Source: an uncultured Oscillospiraceae bacterium
GTDB taxonomy: Bacteria > Bacillota > Clostridia > Oscillospirales > Oscillospiraceae
Length of the DNA: 64,000 bases
Direction of reading: 5' to 3'
Assembly (NCBI GenBank): GCA_944387095.1
Contig: CALXDP010000003.1
Location: 62,001-126,000 of the forward strand
Position 1 is the stretch's first letter, and every line of letters starts with the position of its first letter. Below, one piece after another: positions 60,948-64,000 of the stretch. The position numbers and the translations under genes are program-made. Under the pieces are notes generated by a model. It made no database searches. It was given only the letters and a program-made list of their open reading frames with translations, and was not told where the DNA came from.

Positions 60948-62381
60948 CTATTTATCCCGCAGCACATTGCGGTGATAGCATGTCTTGCCCTGCTCAAGAT
61001 AAAGCACGCAGTCGGCGGCCTGGGCAATTAAATCCATGTCGTGGGTAATCAGCAGCAGGCACTTTCCCGTCGAGGCGAGCTGCCGGAGCAGCTTTACCGT
61101 CAGGCGCATATTGTACCCGTCCAGGCCGCTTGTGGGCTCGTCAAAGACCAGGAGATCCCGGCCGCTCTCCGCCGCAAGGGCCAGCAGCAGGCGCTGCTTC
61201 TGCCCGCCCGAGAGGGAGGCCGGATGGCGGTCCGCAAAGGGCTCCAGCCCCATTTCATGCAGCCTTGCCAGAGCGGCCTGTCTAAGCTCTTGCGAGGCTC
61301 TTTTCCCAATCAGGAATTCGTCTGCCACGGTAGGGGCATAGAGCTGGTAGTCGGCGTCCTGCTGCACGAAAAAAGACTGTTTGGTGCGCCGTTTTCGTTT
61401 CAGATATTCTCCATTGATTTGAACCGTTCCCATGGAGCGGCATAGGCCGGTGACCGTCCGGCACAGGGTGGATTTCCCGGCTCCATTAGGCCCGGCAATG
61501 GCGAGGATCCTGCCACTCTGGGCTGAAAAGGTGACATCCTCTAAAATCTGCCGCCCGTCCAGCACACAGGAAATTTGCGAAACCTGCAGGGTATCCTCCG
61601 GCTTTGGGAGAAAAGCCCCACCCACCTGGAAAGCGGGCGACTGGAAGGGGCGCAGCCCCATGGCCGTAAGCTGTGCTTCTGTCAGGCTGAGTGCCTCGCT
61701 GCGGCTGTAAATGGAGGAGATCTCTCCATTCTCCATAAATACCAGCCGGTCAAAGGAATCACAGACATAATGAAAGCGGTGCTCTGAGAGCAGGATGGTA
61801 CGCCCGGCCTCTTTCAGCCGGTACAGCAAAGCGCCCAAACGCACCATGGCGTCACTGTCCAGGTTGGCGGATGGCTCGTCCATGAGGATGATCTTGGGCT
61901 CCATGGTGCAGACCGATGCGATGGCGACGAGCTGCTTCTCCCCGCTGGAGAGCGGGAAGATCCGCCGATCCAGCAGGCGCTGGATGTTCATTTGGCTGTA
62001 TACAGCTTTCACCCGCTGCTGCATCACAGAGCGTTCCAGCGGAATATTCTCCATGCCAAGGACGATCTCATCCGTAGTATTTGTGGTAAAAAACTGACTG
62101 CGGGGGTCCTGGAACACGCTGCCCACCATCGTACCAAGCTGGTGAACCGGCATTTTTAAGGCGTCCTGTCCATCCAGCAGATAGCTGCCGGTAAGTTCTC
62201 CCGGATAAAACTGCGAACACAGCCCGTTGAGCACACGGGTCAGGGTGGTTTTTCCACATCCGCTCCGGCCGGCGAGAATCACCAGTTCGCCCCGCTCCAC
62301 CTGCAAATCCACGTGGCGCAGCTGGCCGTCTCCCTCCCGGCTGTTTTCATAGGTAAACGAGATGTTTTTCAGTTCAATCAA
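60948..62381 (-). CDS. ecfA: ECF transporter double ATPase (fused EcfA-EcfA')
   Basis: 477 residues with two complete ABC modules: GRSGCGKTT, LSSGEKQLVAIAS and ILMDEPSANLD; then GPNGAGKST, LSGGQKQRLLLAL and LVFDEPTSGLD. FQDPRSQFFTTNTTDEIVLG and QDADYQLYAPTVADEFLIG are the Q-loops typical of ECF ATPases. The start is TTG 62381, overlapping the ecfT stop (TTGA). It powers the EcfT/S-component complex encoded upstream. Confidence 0.92.
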   Translation of the reverse strand: MIELKNISFTYENSREGDGQLRHVDLQVERGELVILAGRSGCGKTTLTRVLNGLCSQFYPGELTGSYLLDGQDALKMPVHQLGTMVGSVFQDPRSQFFTTNTTDEIVLGMENIPLERSVMQQRVKAVYSQMNIQRLLDRRIFPLSSGEKQLVAIASVCTMEPKIILMDEPSANLDSDAMVRLGALLYRLKEAGRTILLSEHRFHYVCDSFDRLVFMENGEISSIYSRSEALSLTEAQLTAMGLRPFQSPAFQVGGAFLPKPEDTLQVSQISCVLDGRQILEDVTFSAQSGRILAIAGPNGAGKSTLCRTVTGLCRSMGTVQINGEYLKRKRRTKQSFFVQQDADYQLYAPTVADEFLIGKRASQELRQAALARLHEMGLEPFADRHPASLSGGQKQRLLLALAAESGRDLLVFDEPTSGLDGYNMRLTVKLLRQLASTGKCLLLITHDMDLIAQAADCVLYLEQGKTCYHRNVLRDK

Positions 62382-63109
62382 AGAACACCGCTCCTCTCCA
62401 AAAATAAAGCGGTCCAAGAGACGGCGAGCAGTAAGACGAGAAGCGCAGCGTCCTTCCAGCAAAACCGAATGGAGCGGTAGCTGGCCGTCTCCCCGGAAAA
62501 CCGCACGCCCCGCACCGTCATAGAGGCGGAGAGTTCCTCAGCCACCTTCGTCGTGCGAAGGATGAGCGGAATCAGAATATACTCTGCCGTGGCGGGGAGA
62601 TGGGTCAGGGTGTGCAACACCCCCACCCCGATCCCACGGAACCGCTGGGAAGAGCGTATGGCCCGGTACTCCCCGGCAATCGTCGGAAAGAACCGCAGTA
62701 CAACTGCCGTCCCGATCCCCGCAGCCTTTGGCAGATGCAGGTTTTGCAGCGCCGCCATTAGGGAACCGGTGGGCTCCCCCGCCAGGCAGACGGCGAAGGA
62801 GAGGGGCACCAGCACCTTCCGGCTGACGATGCCGATGCTGGATAGCATGGAGCTGACCGAAAAGGCAACCCCGCTGTCCATCAGCCCCACGCCCAGCCAG
62901 CCGATGCCATAGAAAATGAGGTAATACAGCCCATAGGGAAGGATTTTGCCGCCGTTGCCCGCCAGCAAGTGGATGAGCAAGCACGCCAGGAACAGGCACA
63001 GGCAGCCGATCTCGGAGCGGATCACGAGGATAGCGGCAATCCCCAACAGACAGAACAGCAGCCATGTGCGTGGGTCCGGCCGAAAGCGCCTGCGTTTTTC
63101 TGCTCCCAT
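62378..63109 (-). CDS. ecfT: ECF transporter transmembrane protein EcfT
   Basis: A 243-residue CbiQ-family membrane protein with about five helices (LLFCLLGIAAILVI, GLYYLIFYGIGWLGVGLM, and a C-terminal helix WKDAALLVLLLAVSWTALFL). The coupling-helix motif is AIRSSQRFRGIG (x-R-S / x-R-G). It sits between the S component (1-base overlap, TAATG) and ecfA (4-base overlap). Confidence 0.9.
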   Translation of the reverse strand: MGAEKRRRFRPDPRTWLLFCLLGIAAILVIRSEIGCLCLFLACLLIHLLAGNGGKILPYGLYYLIFYGIGWLGVGLMDSGVAFSVSSMLSSIGIVSRKVLVPLSFAVCLAGEPTGSLMAALQNLHLPKAAGIGTAVVLRFFPTIAGEYRAIRSSQRFRGIGVGVLHTLTHLPATAEYILIPLILRTTKVAEELSASMTVRGVRFSGETASYRSIRFCWKDAALLVLLLAVSWTALFLERSGVL

Positions 63110-63720
63110 TACACAATTCCAGCCGGTTTAAAGTGTTTGTCCAACATTTTCATGCCCAGCGCATAGCCGGCGATGGACAGCGCTGCTGCGGCCACCAGGG
63201 CGATGGCGATGTTCTGCGGCGCCAGCCAAAAGCCCTCCAGGGATGCGATGGCGGCATCCGCACTGGCTGCGTCCATGCCCATGGCCACATAGCTCTCCAC
63301 CAGGCTGTCCCGGAACAGCAGCATGGTCAGGGTGCTGCCCATGGCGTTGAGCATCCAGGTGAGCGCATGGGGAACGGCAGAACGGATTTTGCTTCCATAT
63401 CCGCCGCCCAGCATGATAAGCTCGTTGACAACCGCTAAAATCATAAAGAAGATAAAAACGTACACACTTCCGGCAAACAGGAAGTACAGTCCATAGATGG
63501 CCGGGATAAGGAACTGTGTGCCTATCTTTGGGCACTTCCTGATGATCAGGACATAGATGATCCCGTTGATCAGCCCGGCAAGCCCTGGGGCGAGAAAATA
63601 GACAAGCTGGAGATTGGCCGCAAACGGCATGGTAACCACAAGCCCGATGGCCGTCTCCACGCAGGCGAGCAGCAGCACGATGACGAATTCCTTCAGGCTT
63701 AGAAATTTAGACTGTTTCAC
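63109..63720 (-). CDS. MptD-family ECF S component
   Basis: A 203-residue membrane protein of the MptD/Trep_Strep family, a putative substrate-binding S component: about six helices, including EFVIVLLLACVETAIGLVV, GLAGLINGIIYVLII, VFIFFMILAVVNELIMLGGG. Its substrate is not established. Its start overlaps the preceding ABC exporter gene (ATGA), which makes the exporter part of the same system. Confidence 0.85.
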   Translation of the reverse strand: MKQSKFLSLKEFVIVLLLACVETAIGLVVTMPFAANLQLVYFLAPGLAGLINGIIYVLIIRKCPKIGTQFLIPAIYGLYFLFAGSVYVFIFFMILAVVNELIMLGGGYGSKIRSAVPHALTWMLNAMGSTLTMLLFRDSLVESYVAMGMDAASADAAIASLEGFWLAPQNIAIALVAAAALSIAGYALGMKMLDKHFKPAGIV

Positions 63721-64000
63721 GTTGTTTCCTCCTTAGATGGCTGAAATGTATAGGCACCAGCTTGATTCTGCAGTCCCCACAGCCGGGCATAGAGGCCATT
63801 TCCCCCGACAAGCTGGTCGTGGGCCCCTTGTTCTATGATTTTTCCCTCTTGCAAAACGAGAATCTGCTCGGCGCCCCGGACGGTTTTCAGGCGGTGGGCA
63901 ATCATCACAACTGTGCGCTCTCTGGCGATCTCATCCAATGCCCGCTGCACCATGGCCTCGTTGTCGGCGTCCAGAGAAGCTGTCGGTTCGTCCAGCAGCA
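63717..64000 (-). CDS. ABC exporter-type ATPase/permease, C-terminus (partial)
   Basis: The last 93 residues of an ABC half-transporter enter from the right edge. They contain the end of Walker B (LLDEPTASLDADNEAMVQ), the switch His in VVMIAHRLKTVRGAEQ and ILVLQEGKIIEQGAHDQLVG. In relatives this operon carries a pair of exporter-fold transporters, some of which import metal-siderophores; only part of one is visible here. Confidence 0.88.
   Translation of the reverse strand, partial: LLDEPTASLDADNEAMVQRALDEIARERTVVMIAHRLKTVRGAEQILVLQEGKIIEQGAHDQLVGGNGLYARLWGLQNQAGAYTFQPSKEETT

Overview
The window is a GC-rich, gene-dense chromosomal segment. It suggests a Clostridia-class Bacillota, most likely a gut Oscillospiraceae of the Flavonifractor/Intestinimonas/Lawsonibacter kind. 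The reasons are a large Bacillus-type SRP RNA next to dnaX, a T-box leader on the ilv operon, a yybP-ykoY riboswitch on mntP, IreB, DUF1540 and DUF1294 proteins, a stand-alone 2[4Fe-4S] ferredoxin, and strong Shine-Dalgarno sites with many TTG/GTG starts. The family placement is inference from gene content only; no 16S gene is present.

Layout. 1-1113: the start of an AMP-forming acyl ligase overlapped by an E2-like acyltransferase. 1.4-8.0 kb: nagB, a UgpC/MsmK-type ATPase, and a MacB-like ABC pair whose permease carries a very long coiled coil. 8.2-8.9 kb: Mn riboswitch and mntP. 9.1-16.8 kb: rpoC and rpoB with their own promoter, apart from ribosomal protein genes. 17.1-22.6 kb: a YkpA-like ABC-F ATPase, small conserved proteins, an SH3/NlpC-P60 wall hydrolase, IreB and a transglutaminase-like lipoprotein. 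22.6-31.3 kb: the complete operon argG-argH-argC-argJ-argB-argD-argF (minus strand), whose gaps hold repeat-like inserts. 31.5-36.8 kb: a short ClpC, ferredoxin, an orphan fumarase/tartrate-dehydratase beta subunit coupled to a DivIVA-like protein, VanZ-like protein and pyrophosphatase. 36.9-43.8 kb: UDP-galactopyranose mutase with a glycosyltransferase, a CNNM/CorC-type protein, pyruvate kinase and small or membrane proteins. 43.8-49.4 kb: T-box-ilvB-ilvN-ilvC and the divergent ilvD. 49.5-55.2 kb: DegV, uridine phosphorylase, a sirtuin and a truncated sirtuin copy, Nudix, YbaB, dnaX and SRP RNA.

55.2-60.5 kb changes character. A degraded tRNA-Ala-like gene and an intact tRNA-Ala(CGC) are followed by a more A+T-rich redox cassette (LysR regulator, FMN reductase, NTF2-like protein, aldo-keto reductase with ferredoxin domain, flavodoxin, SDR), then an IS3 transposase remnant. 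This looks like a transferred block. 60.7-64.0 kb: a broken DtxR-family repressor at the end of an operon of ABC exporter-type ATPase, MptD-type S component, EcfT and a fused double EcfA, which suggests a metal or metallophore transport unit that has lost its regulator.

The two large biosynthetic blocks work together as routine anabolism. The arg operon runs from acetylglutamate to arginine, with ArgJ recycling acetyl groups. ilvBNC plus ilvD make the branched-chain 2-oxo acids under tRNA-charging control. The less ordinary features are the inactivated-looking E2-like protein with its ligase partner, the dispersed intercistronic repeats, the tandem sirtuin scar, the tRNA-associated island and the decayed metal regulator.
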